A stretch of DNA of 5,840 nt from Gallionella sp. Lineage in GTDB: Bacteria > Pseudomonadota > Gammaproteobacteria > Burkholderiales > Gallionellaceae. The position numbers were made by a program, and so were the translations under genes. The notes beneath the pieces were generated by a model. That model did not search any database. It was given only the letters and a program-made list of their open reading frames with translations, and was not told the DNA's origin. This document shows, one piece after another, positions 1-5,840 of the stretch (position 1 is the first letter of the stretch; every line of letters starts with the position of its first letter). The stretch is from assembly GCA_030690245.1 (NCBI GenBank), contig JAUYGW010000197.1, positions 1 through 5,840 of the forward strand. The letters are read 5' to 3'.

Positions 1-141
1 ATGATCCCGCTGACCCGCCAGGTGTTCTGGGGGCCGATGGCCGTGTCCATCATGGGCGGGCTGGTCGTCGCCACGCTGCTGACCTGTTTGTTCCTGCCCG
101 CGCTGTATGCGACGTGGTTCAGGGTGCGGGAGTCGAATTAG
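1..141 (+). CDS. C-terminal end of an RND efflux permease (partial)
   Basis: Frame 1 is open from the first base to a TAG at 139-141 and encodes the last 46 residues of a protein that begins outside the window. The residues run from a short basic/aromatic stretch (TRQVFWGPMA) into one strongly hydrophobic helix (about residues 14-38, including IMGGLVVATLLTCLFLPALY) and a short charged tail (RVRES). This matches the last transmembrane helix and C-terminus of inner-membrane RND pumps (AcrB/CusA/MdtB-like), in which a glycine-rich segment precedes a helix ending in LPALY. Such pumps export drugs, metals or solvents with a periplasmic adaptor and an outer-membrane channel. The substrate class cannot be told from this piece. 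The ATG at position 1 is an internal methionine, not a supported start. No U-tract terminator is visible after the stop. Confidence 0.8.
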   Translation: MIPLTRQVFWGPMAVSIMGGLVVATLLTCLFLPALYATWFRVRESN

Positions 142-181
142 CTCCGTTCAGGCATAGATTTCTAAACGCAATCCTCCAGCT

Positions 182-210
182 TTGTCATTGCCTGGGCAAT
201 GTGGTTTAAT
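182..210 (+). promoter_or_regulatory. Sigma-70-type promoter of nadK
   Basis: A TTGTCA -35 element (182-187) and a TTTAAT -10 element (205-210) are separated by 17 bases; each matches the sigma-70 consensus at five of six positions. Transcription would be expected to begin about 216-218, at or next to the A of the nadK ATG (218). There is no purine-rich ribosome binding site between the -10 and the ATG, so the transcript may be leaderless. Confidence 0.55.
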
Positions 211-217
211 CGCGCCC

Positions 218-1090
218 ATGAAATTTCCCTTCCAGAACGTCGCGCTGATCGGCAAACACAAGGCCCCGGAAATCGCCGAGCCGTTGTTGCGCCTGGCCGC
301 GTTTTTGTCGTCCAAGGGGCTGAATGTGGTGGTGGATAGCCTGACTGCCGAACAGATCGAATCCAGCCCTTACCCGGCGATGAATCTGAACGAGATGGCC
401 CATGCGGTGGACCTGGCCGTCGTGATCGGCGGCGATGGCACGATGCTGAACATCGCGCGCACCCTGTCGCCGTACCAGATACCGCTGGTCGGCGTGAACC
501 AGGGCAGGCTGGGTTTCCTCACCGATCTCACGCTGGAAAACATGCAGGACAGCATGGCGGCGATGCTGGACGGCAAGTTCGTCACCGAGCAGCGCCTGCT
601 GTTGTCGGCGCGCGTGCTGCGCGGCGATGTCGAGGTGTTCAGCGGGCTGGCCTTCAACGAAGTGGCGGTGCACCGCAACCATGCCAGCAGCATGGTCGAG
701 TTCGAGGTGCGCGTCGACGGCGAATACCTCTACAACCAGCGCGCTGACGGATTGATCGTCTCGACGCCCACCGGATCAACCGCCTATGCGATGTCGGCCG
801 GCGGCCCGATATTGCATCCCAGCCTGGATGTGATCGAGCTGGTGCCGGTATGCCCGCATACGCTGAGCAATCGTCCTATTGTGGTGAAAGGCTCATCGGT
901 GCTGGAGATTCTGATGCACCGCAGCGGCGATATCCGCGTGCGCTTCGATAGCCACACCAACTACGATCTGGAGTTGCACGACAAAATCATCGTCACGCGC
1001 CACCCCGAGCCTGCCTGCCTGCTGCATCCGGTGGGCCATAGCTACTACCACACGCTGCGCGAGAAGCTGCTCTGGAATCAGACCCTGTAA
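218..1090 (+). CDS. nadK: NAD kinase (ATP/polyphosphate-dependent)
   Basis: This 290-residue cytosolic enzyme phosphorylates NAD to NADP. Family motifs are clear: GGDGT at residues 71-75 (nucleotide/phosphate binding), the FNE motif at 146-148, the DG at 177-178, and the conserved TPTGSTAY segment at 183-190 followed by SAGGP. Length is normal for the proteobacterial family (about 290-300). I chose the ATG at 218 because the protein then begins MKFPFQNVALIGK, the usual betaproteobacterial N-terminus. A longer reading from a TTG at 182 would start inside the -35 element of the likely promoter and adds 12 residues that do not look like the family. No Shine-Dalgarno precedes the ATG, in keeping with a leaderless mRNA. 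recN follows after 132 bases, an old neighbour pair also seen in E. coli. No transmembrane or signal segment is present. Confidence 0.95.
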   Translation: MKFPFQNVALIGKHKAPEIAEPLLRLAAFLSSKGLNVVVDSLTAEQIESSPYPAMNLNEMAHAVDLAVVIGGDGTMLNIARTLSPYQIPLVGVNQGRLGFLTDLTLENMQDSMAAMLDGKFVTEQRLLLSARVLRGDVEVFSGLAFNEVAVHRNHASSMVEFEVRVDGEYLYNQRADGLIVSTPTGSTAYAMSAGGPILHPSLDVIELVPVCPHTLSNRPIVVKGSSVLEILMHRSGDIRVRFDSHTNYDLELHDKIIVTRHPEPACLLHPVGHSYYHTLREKLLWNQTL

Positions 1091-1151
1091 ACGATGAAAC
1101 TTCCAGCACAGATTGTTCATTGTCGATGTGATACCACACAATCGGTTTTTT

Positions 1152-1203
1152 GTAGGTCGGGCTCCGCCCGACAGCTATATCCGGCGGGTGGAACCCGCCC
1201 TAC
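1152..1203. repeat. REP-like double-hairpin palindromic element
   Basis: The element is bounded by GTAGG (1152-1156) and its inverted copy CCTAC (1199-1203). Inside lie two perfect hairpins: GTCGGGC/GCCCGAC (1156-1162 with 1166-1172, loop TCC) and GGCGGGT/ACCCGCC (1183-1189 with 1193-1199, loop GGA), joined by AGCTATATCC. Both loops are three bases, and the whole unit can also close on its ends as a cruciform. This form, a GTAGG...CCTAC frame with two GC-rich hairpins, is typical of short intergenic repeats (REP/MITE type) dispersed in many copies in beta- and gammaproteobacterial genomes. It is not a normal rho-independent terminator: the T-run lies before it (about 1145-1151), not after. 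It ends about 20 bases upstream of recN. Confidence 0.75.
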
Positions 1204-1222
1204 GCCTGAAGTTCCCAGGTAA

Positions 1223-2884
1223 ATGCTGAAGTTTTTGGCTATCCGCGATTTCGTCATCGTCTCTTCGCTTGAGCTGGATTTTTCTGCCGGTTTCACCGCG
1301 CTGACCGGCGAGACCGGCGCGGGCAAATCCATCCTGATCGACGCATTGTCGCTGGCGCTCGGCGAACGCGGCGACGCGGCCATGGTGCGCAACGGCTGCG
1401 AGCGCGCCGAGATCGCCGCCGAGTTCGACATCGCCGCGTTGCCGTATTTGCAGGCATGGCTGGCCGAGCAGGAACTGGCGGGCGACGAGGGCGTATGCCT
1501 GTTGCGTCGCGTGCTGGATGCCAATGGGCGTTCGCGCGGTTTCATCAACGGGTGCAGCGCTACCTTGCAACAGATGCGCGACGCGGGCGAGCAGTTGCTG
1601 GATATCCACGGCCAGCATGCGCATCAATCGCTGGTGCGCACCGAGGCGCAGCGTAAGCTGCTGGACGGTTATGCGGGCGTGGCCGCTGATGCGGAGAAAG
1701 TCGCAGCCCTGTACCGCGATTGGCAAACCCTGCGCCGCCGCCGTATCAGCCTCAGCGAAAATGCCGAGGCAGTGGCTGCCGAGCGCGAGTTGCTGCGCTT
1801 TCAGCGCGACGAGCTGGAAGGGCTGGGTTTCAATGCGGCGGAGTGGCAAGAACTGCAAGCCGACTACGCGCGCCTCGCCCATGCGGCGAGCCTGCTGGAG
1901 ACTGCCGCATTCGGCATCGAAACCCTGAGCGAGGCGGACAACGCCTGCCTTGCGCAGCTCAATGCGCTGGCGGCGCGCCTGCGCGACGGCATGGCGCACG
2001 ATACCGGCCTGGGCGAAACGCTGCGCATGCTGGAAAGCGCGCAGGCCGAGTTGCAGGAGGCGGTGTATGCGTTGCGCCATTACCAGCAGCGCCTCGACAC
2101 CGACCCGCAACGCCTGCATGAACAGGAGCAGCGCATCCAGGGCGTGATGGATGCCGCGCGCAAACACCGCGTTGCACCGGAACAACTGGGCGAAGCCTTG
2201 CAGTGCATCGTGGCGCGTCTGGCGGAACTGGGCGGCGATGCCGATCTGGCCGCGCTGGAACAGCAGGAAAAATCCGCGCAGCAAAGCTATCTGGCGGCGG
2301 CGCAGAAATTGACAACAGCGCGCAAGAAAGCCGCCGACAAGCTGGCGCGCGAGATTACCGAGACGATGCAGGCGCTGGCGATGCAGGGCGGCAGTTTTGA
2401 CGTGGCGCTGCTGCCGCTGGCTGAAGGGAATGCTTACGGTCTGGAGACGATAGAGTTCCAGGTCGCCGCCAATCCCGGCGTGCCGCCGCGCAGTCTGGCC
2501 AAGGTCGCATCGGGCGGCGAGTTGTCGCGCATCAGTCTGGCGATCCAGGTTGCCGCGAGCCAGGTCGCCAGTGTGCCGACGCTGATCTTCGACGAGGTGG
2601 ACAGCGGCATCGGCGGGCGCGTCGCGGAAATCGTCGGGCATTTGCTCAAAAAACTGGGCAAGAATTATCAGGTGCTGTGCGTGACGCATTTGCCGCAGGT
2701 CGCCGCTGCCGCCGACCACCAGTGGCAGGTGAGCAAGGCGGCGGAGAACGGCGTCACGCTGAGCCATATTGCCGTGCTGGACGGCGAACAGCGCGTCGAG
2801 GAGATCGCACGCATGCTGGGCGGCGTGAAAATCACCGACACGACGCGCAAGCATGCGGCGGAGATGCTGGGCGCGGCCGCTTGA
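1223..2884 (+). CDS. recN: DNA repair ATPase RecN
   Basis: RecN is a cytosolic SMC-like ABC ATPase that binds DNA ends and helps hold sister DNA together during recombinational repair of double-strand breaks. The 553-residue length equals that of E. coli RecN. The N-terminus MLKFLAIRDFVIV is typical and fixes the start. The Walker A motif GETGAGKS is at residues 29-36. A long glutamine-, glutamate- and alanine-rich middle (about 155-375) forms the two coiled-coil arms. The ABC signature ASGGELSR is at 429-436, Walker B with catalytic Glu (TLIFDEVDSG) at 453-462, and the H-loop His (THLPQV) at H489. All ATPase residues are intact. The ribosome binding site is weak (AGGT only three bases before the ATG). 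recN is SOS-controlled in E. coli, but I see no CTGT-N8-ACAG LexA-type box upstream; instead the repeat at 1152-1203 fills the space. Confidence 0.96.
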   Translation: MLKFLAIRDFVIVSSLELDFSAGFTALTGETGAGKSILIDALSLALGERGDAAMVRNGCERAEIAAEFDIAALPYLQAWLAEQELAGDEGVCLLRRVLDANGRSRGFINGCSATLQQMRDAGEQLLDIHGQHAHQSLVRTEAQRKLLDGYAGVAADAEKVAALYRDWQTLRRRRISLSENAEAVAAERELLRFQRDELEGLGFNAAEWQELQADYARLAHAASLLETAAFGIETLSEADNACLAQLNALAARLRDGMAHDTGLGETLRMLESAQAELQEAVYALRHYQQRLDTDPQRLHEQEQRIQGVMDAARKHRVAPEQLGEALQCIVARLAELGGDADLAALEQQEKSAQQSYLAAAQKLTTARKKAADKLAREITETMQALAMQGGSFDVALLPLAEGNAYGLETIEFQVAANPGVPPRSLAKVASGGELSRISLAIQVAASQVASVPTLIFDEVDSGIGGRVAEIVGHLLKKLGKNYQVLCVTHLPQVAAAADHQWQVSKAAENGVTLSHIAVLDGEQRVEEIARMLGGVKITDTTRKHAAEMLGAAA

Positions 2885-2929
2885 GGTATCATGCGCCGGC
2901 TTTGAATTAATTGAAATGACGAGATGATT

Positions 2930-3661
2930 ATGCGTATTACACTGGTTTTGCTTTCCACGCTGCTGGCTTCGTGCAGCTACCTTTCCTCGCCGGTATTGTC
3001 GCCGTACAAGATGGACATCCGCCAGGGGAATTATATTACGCCGGAGATGCGCGAGAAACTCAAGCTCGGCATGTCAAAACAGCAGGTGCGTTATGTGCTG
3101 GGCACGCCGATGATCAGCGATGCCTTTCACTCCAACCGCTGGGACTATGTATATCGCTTGGAGCAGCGCGGCGAATTGGTCGAAAAGCAACGGCTGACGC
3201 TTTATTTTGAAGGCGACAATCTGGCGCGCATGGATGATGGCAGCCAGCCCGTACAAGCAGCACCGGCGATTGTGCAGCCGCCAGTTGCAATCGCGCAGCC
3301 GCAACCCGTTGCCAAGGCCGACCCCTCTACGGATGTGCTGAAAAGCGTACAGGCCTGGTCGGCGGCTTGGTCAGCCAAGAATGTAAGCGGCTACCTGGCC
3401 GCGTATACGCCGGACTACAAGCCGCAAGGCATGAGCCGCAAGGCGTGGGAAAAACAGCGCCTGGAGCGCATCAGCAAGCCCAAGGCGATCGAAGTCGAGC
3501 TGAGTGAAATCAGTGCCAGCATGCAGGGTGATAGCCATGCATCCGTTACTTTTACGCAGCGCTACCGCTCCGATCTCTACCGGGATAGCACGCGTAAAAC
3601 GCTGCAACTGGAAAAAGTCGGCGATGCCTGGTTGATCGTCTCCGAACAGGTCGTCAAGTAA
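2930..3661 (+). CDS. bamE: BamE-type outer-membrane assembly lipoprotein with extra C-terminal NTF2/Cds6-like domain
   Basis: BamE is a lipoprotein of the BAM complex, which inserts beta-barrel proteins into the outer membrane. From the ATG at 2930 the product has 243 residues. Residues 1-14 are a short lipoprotein signal and LASC forms the lipobox, with Cys15 the lipidated residue. The BamE domain (about 21-105) shows the family hallmarks IRQGNYI, KLGMSKQQVRYVLGTPM and a NRWDYVY segment. A Pro/Gln/Ala/Val linker (about 110-130) follows, then a second domain (about 135-243) starting DVLKSVQAWSAAWSAKNV and ending WLIVSEQVVK, resembling the NTF2-like C-terminal domain of Cds6-type L,D-transpeptidases. 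Ordinary BamE proteins stop near 110-170 residues, so this is an unusual fusion. An in-frame ATG at 2924 adds two residues; I prefer 2930 because GAG at 2921-2923 is then six bases upstream. A TATCAT (2887-2892) could be a -10 element, but no good -35 is seen. dapB starts 10 bases after the stop. Confidence 0.88.
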   Translation: MRITLVLLSTLLASCSYLSSPVLSPYKMDIRQGNYITPEMREKLKLGMSKQQVRYVLGTPMISDAFHSNRWDYVYRLEQRGELVEKQRLTLYFEGDNLARMDDGSQPVQAAPAIVQPPVAIAQPQPVAKADPSTDVLKSVQAWSAAWSAKNVSGYLAAYTPDYKPQGMSRKAWEKQRLERISKPKAIEVELSEISASMQGDSHASVTFTQRYRSDLYRDSTRKTLQLEKVGDAWLIVSEQVVK

Positions 3662-3668
3662 AGGGTAG

Positions 3669-4478
<810 letters not shown>

Positions 4479-4788
4479 GCGGATTTTCATATTGCTGATG
4501 GCGGGCGGGTTGGTGGCGCACTACCGGATTGCACCAACAAAAAGTATTTGCAGTACGCTGCCGGAACGGGCTGCGTCATTATCGAATTTCGGGCGCTATG
4601 AAAGGCGTTAAAAGGCCAATTTAGAAATTGATATTTTGCGCCCCCCGATGATACATAGTACTGAAATACCTTGGTGTAAAAATAGGTAAATGATTGGTTT
4701 TGTTTGGCTTTTAAACAAACGGGCATGTGCAGCGAGTGCAGAAATAATGCTGCAAAGAATACTTGATAAAAACACTCGTTATTTATGC
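4479..4788. other. AT-rich intergenic region without a convincing gene
   Basis: I see no supported gene here on either strand. Reading frames present are short, lack ribosome binding sites and have unlike-protein composition. The stretch holds a 7-bp hairpin (4509-4538) and a small 5-bp dyad CAATT/AATTG (4617-4630). Base composition drops sharply from the upstream genes: by hand count 39 of 60 bases are G or C at 2341-2400, but only 19 of 60 at 4741-4800. It may be decayed DNA or a long regulatory spacer ahead of the oxidase operon. Confidence 0.6.
4509..4538 (+). other. Hairpin downstream of dapB, no U-tract
   Basis: GTTGGTG (4509-4515) pairs perfectly with CACCAAC (4532-4538) around a 16-base loop, 30 bases after the dapB stop. 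It is followed by AAAAAG, not by T residues, so it is not a typical rho-independent terminator in + orientation. It could be an RNA 3'-end stabilising structure or chance. Confidence 0.3.
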
Positions 4789-4817
4789 TTGACACATCCT
4801 GTCGGTTGGGACAAAAT
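4789..4817 (+). promoter_or_regulatory. Sigma-70-type promoter of the oxidase-like operon (distal)
   Basis: A perfect TTGACA -35 (4789-4794) is followed, after 17 bases, by CAAAAT (4812-4817), which matches the -10 consensus at four of six positions. Transcription would start near 4824, leaving a leader of about 70 bases before the first small gene at 4893. The position directly ahead of the operon supports the call; the -10 element is the weaker half. Confidence 0.5.
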
Positions 4818-4833
4818 TCAAGGGCGCGTCAAA

Positions 4834-4874
4834 TTGTCGCAGAGCAATTGCGTGAAGCACGCCGCAAATATAAT
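4834..4874 (+). promoter_or_regulatory. Candidate FNR/DNR-type site with TATAAT -10 (proximal promoter)
   Basis: A perfect TATAAT lies at 4869-4874 with no good -35 at 17 bases. In its place is TTGTC-GCAG-AGCAA (4834-4847), matching the FNR consensus TTGAT-N4-ATCAA at 7 of 10 positions and centred at 4840.5. If +1 is at 4881, the centre is at -40.5, close to the -41.5 of class II FNR-activated promoters, where the activator replaces the -35. A difficulty is that +1 would fall on the GGAGG ribosome binding site (4881-4885), giving a 12-base leader. Oxygen or NO control would suit a terminal oxidase or NO reductase operon. Confidence 0.3.
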
Positions 4875-4892
4875 ACAAACGGAGGTTATTCT

Positions 4893-5036
4893 ATGGAATC
4901 ATCCAAAATAGGGGGTGCGCCAGTTCCCTTTATGCAGCAGATGCTGCACAACAAAATGTTATTGTTGACCATGTTTATAGCCGTCAGTGCCGTGGCTTAC
5001 TTCGGCATCGGTCTTTACATGCTGCTCAGGCATTAA
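4893..5036 (+). CDS. 47-residue single-helix membrane protein, putative small oxidase subunit (paralogue 1)
   Basis: The frame begins at ATG 4893 behind a strong GGAGG (4881-4885, seven bases away) and ends at TAA 5034-5036. The product has a short polar N-terminus with a PFMQQML segment (12-18), then one hydrophobic helix (about 22-45, with YFGIGLYMLL) and a basic end (RH); an N-out/C-in or N-in topology cannot be decided. It aligns without gaps to the next small gene: F13, M14, Q15, M17, L18, N20, L23, L25, Y36, G40 and L41 agree, 16 identities in 47. Its size, single helix and place before a subunit II gene recall subunit IIa of ba3-type oxidases, which is also a single-helix peptide of about 34 residues. 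That role is an inference. An in-frame ATG at 4785 would add 36 residues but has no ribosome binding site and overlaps the distal promoter. Confidence 0.72.
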   Translation: MESSKIGGAPVPFMQQMLHNKMLLLTMFIAVSAVAYFGIGLYMLLRH

Positions 5037-5058
5037 ACCAGCGTTTTGATTTAAAATT

Positions 5059-5089
5059 TTCCAGGTTGCCTTTAAAGCGGCAGCTGGAA
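5059..5089 (+). other. Hairpin between the two mini-protein genes
   Basis: TTCCAG (5059-5064) pairs with CTGGAA (5084-5089), and TGCC (5067-5070) with GGCA (5079-5082); between them are a T-G pair and one bulged G (5065). The loop is eight bases (5071-5078). No T-run follows, so a terminator is unlikely. It lies 22 bases after the first mini-gene stop and could protect or set the ratio of the upstream message. Confidence 0.4.
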
Positions 5090-5149
5090 TAGTAGTGTGT
5101 GCAAGTAGGTGAAAATTTGTTTTTTCAGGTTGTTTTGTATCAACTATCA

Positions 5150-5163
5150 ATGGCGCCAGCCAT
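5150..5163 (+). other. Small hairpin just upstream of the second mini-gene ribosome binding site
   Basis: ATGGC (5150-5154) pairs with GCCAT (5159-5163) around a GCCA loop; the core TGGCGCCA (5151-5158) is itself a perfect palindrome. TATCAA occurs three times around it (5138-5143, 5145-5150, 5168-5173). The structure ends about 11 bases before the AGGGAGGAG ribosome binding site. It may be a protein-binding site or an mRNA structure; chance is possible. Confidence 0.25.
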
Positions 5164-5188
5164 CAATTATCAAAGGGAGGAGTAAGCG

Positions 5189-5344
5189 ATGTCAGAACCA
5201 ACTTCAAGTGGTGCAAGCCCCCATTTCATGCAGACTATGCTTGATAACCAGTGGCTTATGTTAGTGTTGGGCGTGACGGTACCTATGGTACTTTATACGC
5301 TGTGGGGTCTGTGGGACGTGATGAACATACCGGTAGCTCCGTAA
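5189..5344 (+). CDS. 51-residue single-helix membrane protein, putative small oxidase subunit (paralogue 2)
   Basis: ATG 5189 is preceded by a very strong AGGGAGGAG (5174-5182); the stop is TAA 5342-5344. The product has a Ser/Pro-rich N-terminus, the segment HFMQTMLDN (12-20), one hydrophobic helix (about 22-42, with VPMVLYTLWGLW) and a short tail DVMNIPVAP. It shares 16 of the first 47 residues with the preceding small protein in an ungapped alignment, including the FMQxMLxN block at identical positions 13-20 and the Y36/G40/L41 pattern in the helix, so the two are very likely products of a duplication. Differences are meaningful: this copy has a helix-breaking Pro32, more Trp, and an acidic rather than basic C-terminal flank. 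It is probably a second small subunit of the complex encoded downstream; it is too short for firm family assignment. Confidence 0.75.
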   Translation: MSEPTSSGASPHFMQTMLDNQWLMLVLGVTVPMVLYTLWGLWDVMNIPVAP

Positions 5345-5387
5345 TAACGCCGCACCTGTTTAATTAAATTAAAGGAGAAATACAGCT

Positions 5388-5840
5388 ATGGGAACGTCTT
5401 ATACCCCCCCAACAAACCCCGATTGGTGGCGTGAACCAATCGAACGCACCGAAATATGGTGGATTGTGCTTGCGTTTGCATGGTGTCTGTTCATGTTCGG
5501 CTGGATGGTCGGCTGGCACTTTGTCGGGCCGCAAAATATGAGCAACGAAGCTTATAAAACGACACCTGAGGCGTTTTCCAAGAAGGTTGCCGACATGCAG
5601 GCGAAGTACACCGTCCGCAAGGATGAGGCCACTGGTGAAGATGTTGTGGCTCCACCACCCGGCAGTGATATCTATCTGGCCGCCATGCAGTGGCAATACC
5701 GCCCTATTCTTGAGTTGCAAAAAGGGCAAAAATATCGCCTGCATATGTCCTCTCTTGATGTGGGTCATGGCTTCTCGTTGCAGCCTGAGAATATTAACTT
5801 TCAAGTCTATCCAGGCTACGAGCAGGTTACTACCATAACA
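5388..5840 (+). CDS. Cytochrome c oxidase-like subunit II, single-helix type (5' part)
   Basis: The frame opens at ATG 5388, ten bases after AAAGGAG (5371-5377), and is still open at the window end (151 residues seen). A cytoplasmic N-terminus with PDWWREPIERTE precedes one transmembrane helix (about 24-46). Then come a polar linker and the start of a cupredoxin domain: IYLAAMQWQYRP carries the conserved QW of electron entry, and LHMSSLDVGHGF contains H127, the expected first CuA ligand, followed by VYPGYEQVTTIT. Subunit II accepts electrons from cytochrome c at CuA and passes them to the heme-copper subunit I. One helix rather than two points to the B (ba3) family or to subunit II of CuA-containing NO reductases. 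The decisive Cys-x3-Cys-x3-His-x2-Met region lies just beyond the window, so CuA itself is not proven. Two mini-membrane proteins are encoded directly upstream; subunit I would be expected downstream. Confidence 0.82.
   Translation, partial: MGTSYTPPTNPDWWREPIERTEIWWIVLAFAWCLFMFGWMVGWHFVGPQNMSNEAYKTTPEAFSKKVADMQAKYTVRKDEATGEDVVAPPPGSDIYLAAMQWQYRPILELQKGQKYRLHMSSLDVGHGFSLQPENINFQVYPGYEQVTTIT

Noticed and set aside
182..217. TTG at 182 as an upstream start for nadK
   Set aside because: The TTG is the first triplet of the likely -35 element and the added 12 residues do not fit NadK N-termini; ATG 218 gives the usual MKFPF start.
1145..1172. Rho-independent terminator after nadK
   Set aside because: The hairpin at 1156-1172 has its T-run on the 5' side, and on the minus strand the run becomes A residues, so neither orientation fits.
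1091..1222. LexA box or CRP-like site upstream of recN
   Set aside because: No CTGT-N8-ACAG spacing was found. TGTG-ATAC-CACA (1127-1138) is a short dyad but has the wrong spacing for a CRP site.
1175..2854. Long open frame (559 residues) on the minus strand across recN
   Set aside because: It is the shadow of recN in GC-rich DNA: Arg/Gln/His/Ala-rich, no motifs, and recN on the + strand has every ATPase motif intact.
4487..4795. 102-residue minus-strand open frame after dapB
   Set aside because: No ribosome binding site, no recognisable motif, and unusual composition; it runs through the AT-rich spacer and the promoter.
4785..4892. N-terminal extension of the first mini-protein from ATG 4785
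   Set aside because: It lacks a ribosome binding site and covers the TTGACA element. The GGAGG before 4893 and the matching length of paralogue 2 favour the short form. The amphipathic stretch in the extension is notable but not enough.
4690..4911. 73-residue + strand open frame overlapping the first mini-gene start
   Set aside because: No Shine-Dalgarno, it crosses both candidate promoters and overlaps a well-supported gene start in another frame.

Overview
The window looks like a chromosomal segment of a GC-rich betaproteobacterium. I lean towards the Nitrosomonadales (Gallionellaceae or Sulfuricellaceae type), judging from the style of the NadK, RecN, BamE and DapB proteins, the gene order and the small palindromic repeat upstream of recN. 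The lineage is an inference from sequence recognition, not a database result. All supported genes lie on the + strand.

Layout: (1) 1-141 is the last part of an RND efflux permease. (2) 218-4478 is a housekeeping block: nadK (NAD kinase), recN (SMC-like repair ATPase), a bamE-type lipoprotein gene and dapB (lysine/peptidoglycan precursor synthesis). A compact double-hairpin repeat sits between nadK and recN. The bamE product carries an additional C-terminal NTF2-like domain that resembles the C-terminal domain of Cds6-type L,D-transpeptidases. bamE and dapB are tightly spaced and probably co-transcribed. (3) 4479-4788 is a clearly more AT-rich stretch without a convincing gene. (4) 4789-5840 is the start of a respiratory operon: candidate promoters, two 47- and 51-residue single-helix membrane proteins that are paralogous to each other, and the 5' part of a single-helix cytochrome c oxidase-like subunit II, cut by the window end just before the main copper-ligand motif.

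The housekeeping genes relate loosely: NadK supplies NADP, DapB uses NAD(P)H, and the bamE product serves outer-membrane protein assembly. The last three genes are best read as the front end of a heme-copper oxidase or nitric-oxide-reductase-like complex, with the two mini-proteins as small accessory subunits. The most interesting items are the BamE + Cds6-like fusion, the duplicated mini-subunits with a candidate FNR-type promoter in front, and a nadK promoter placed so that its mRNA would be leaderless.
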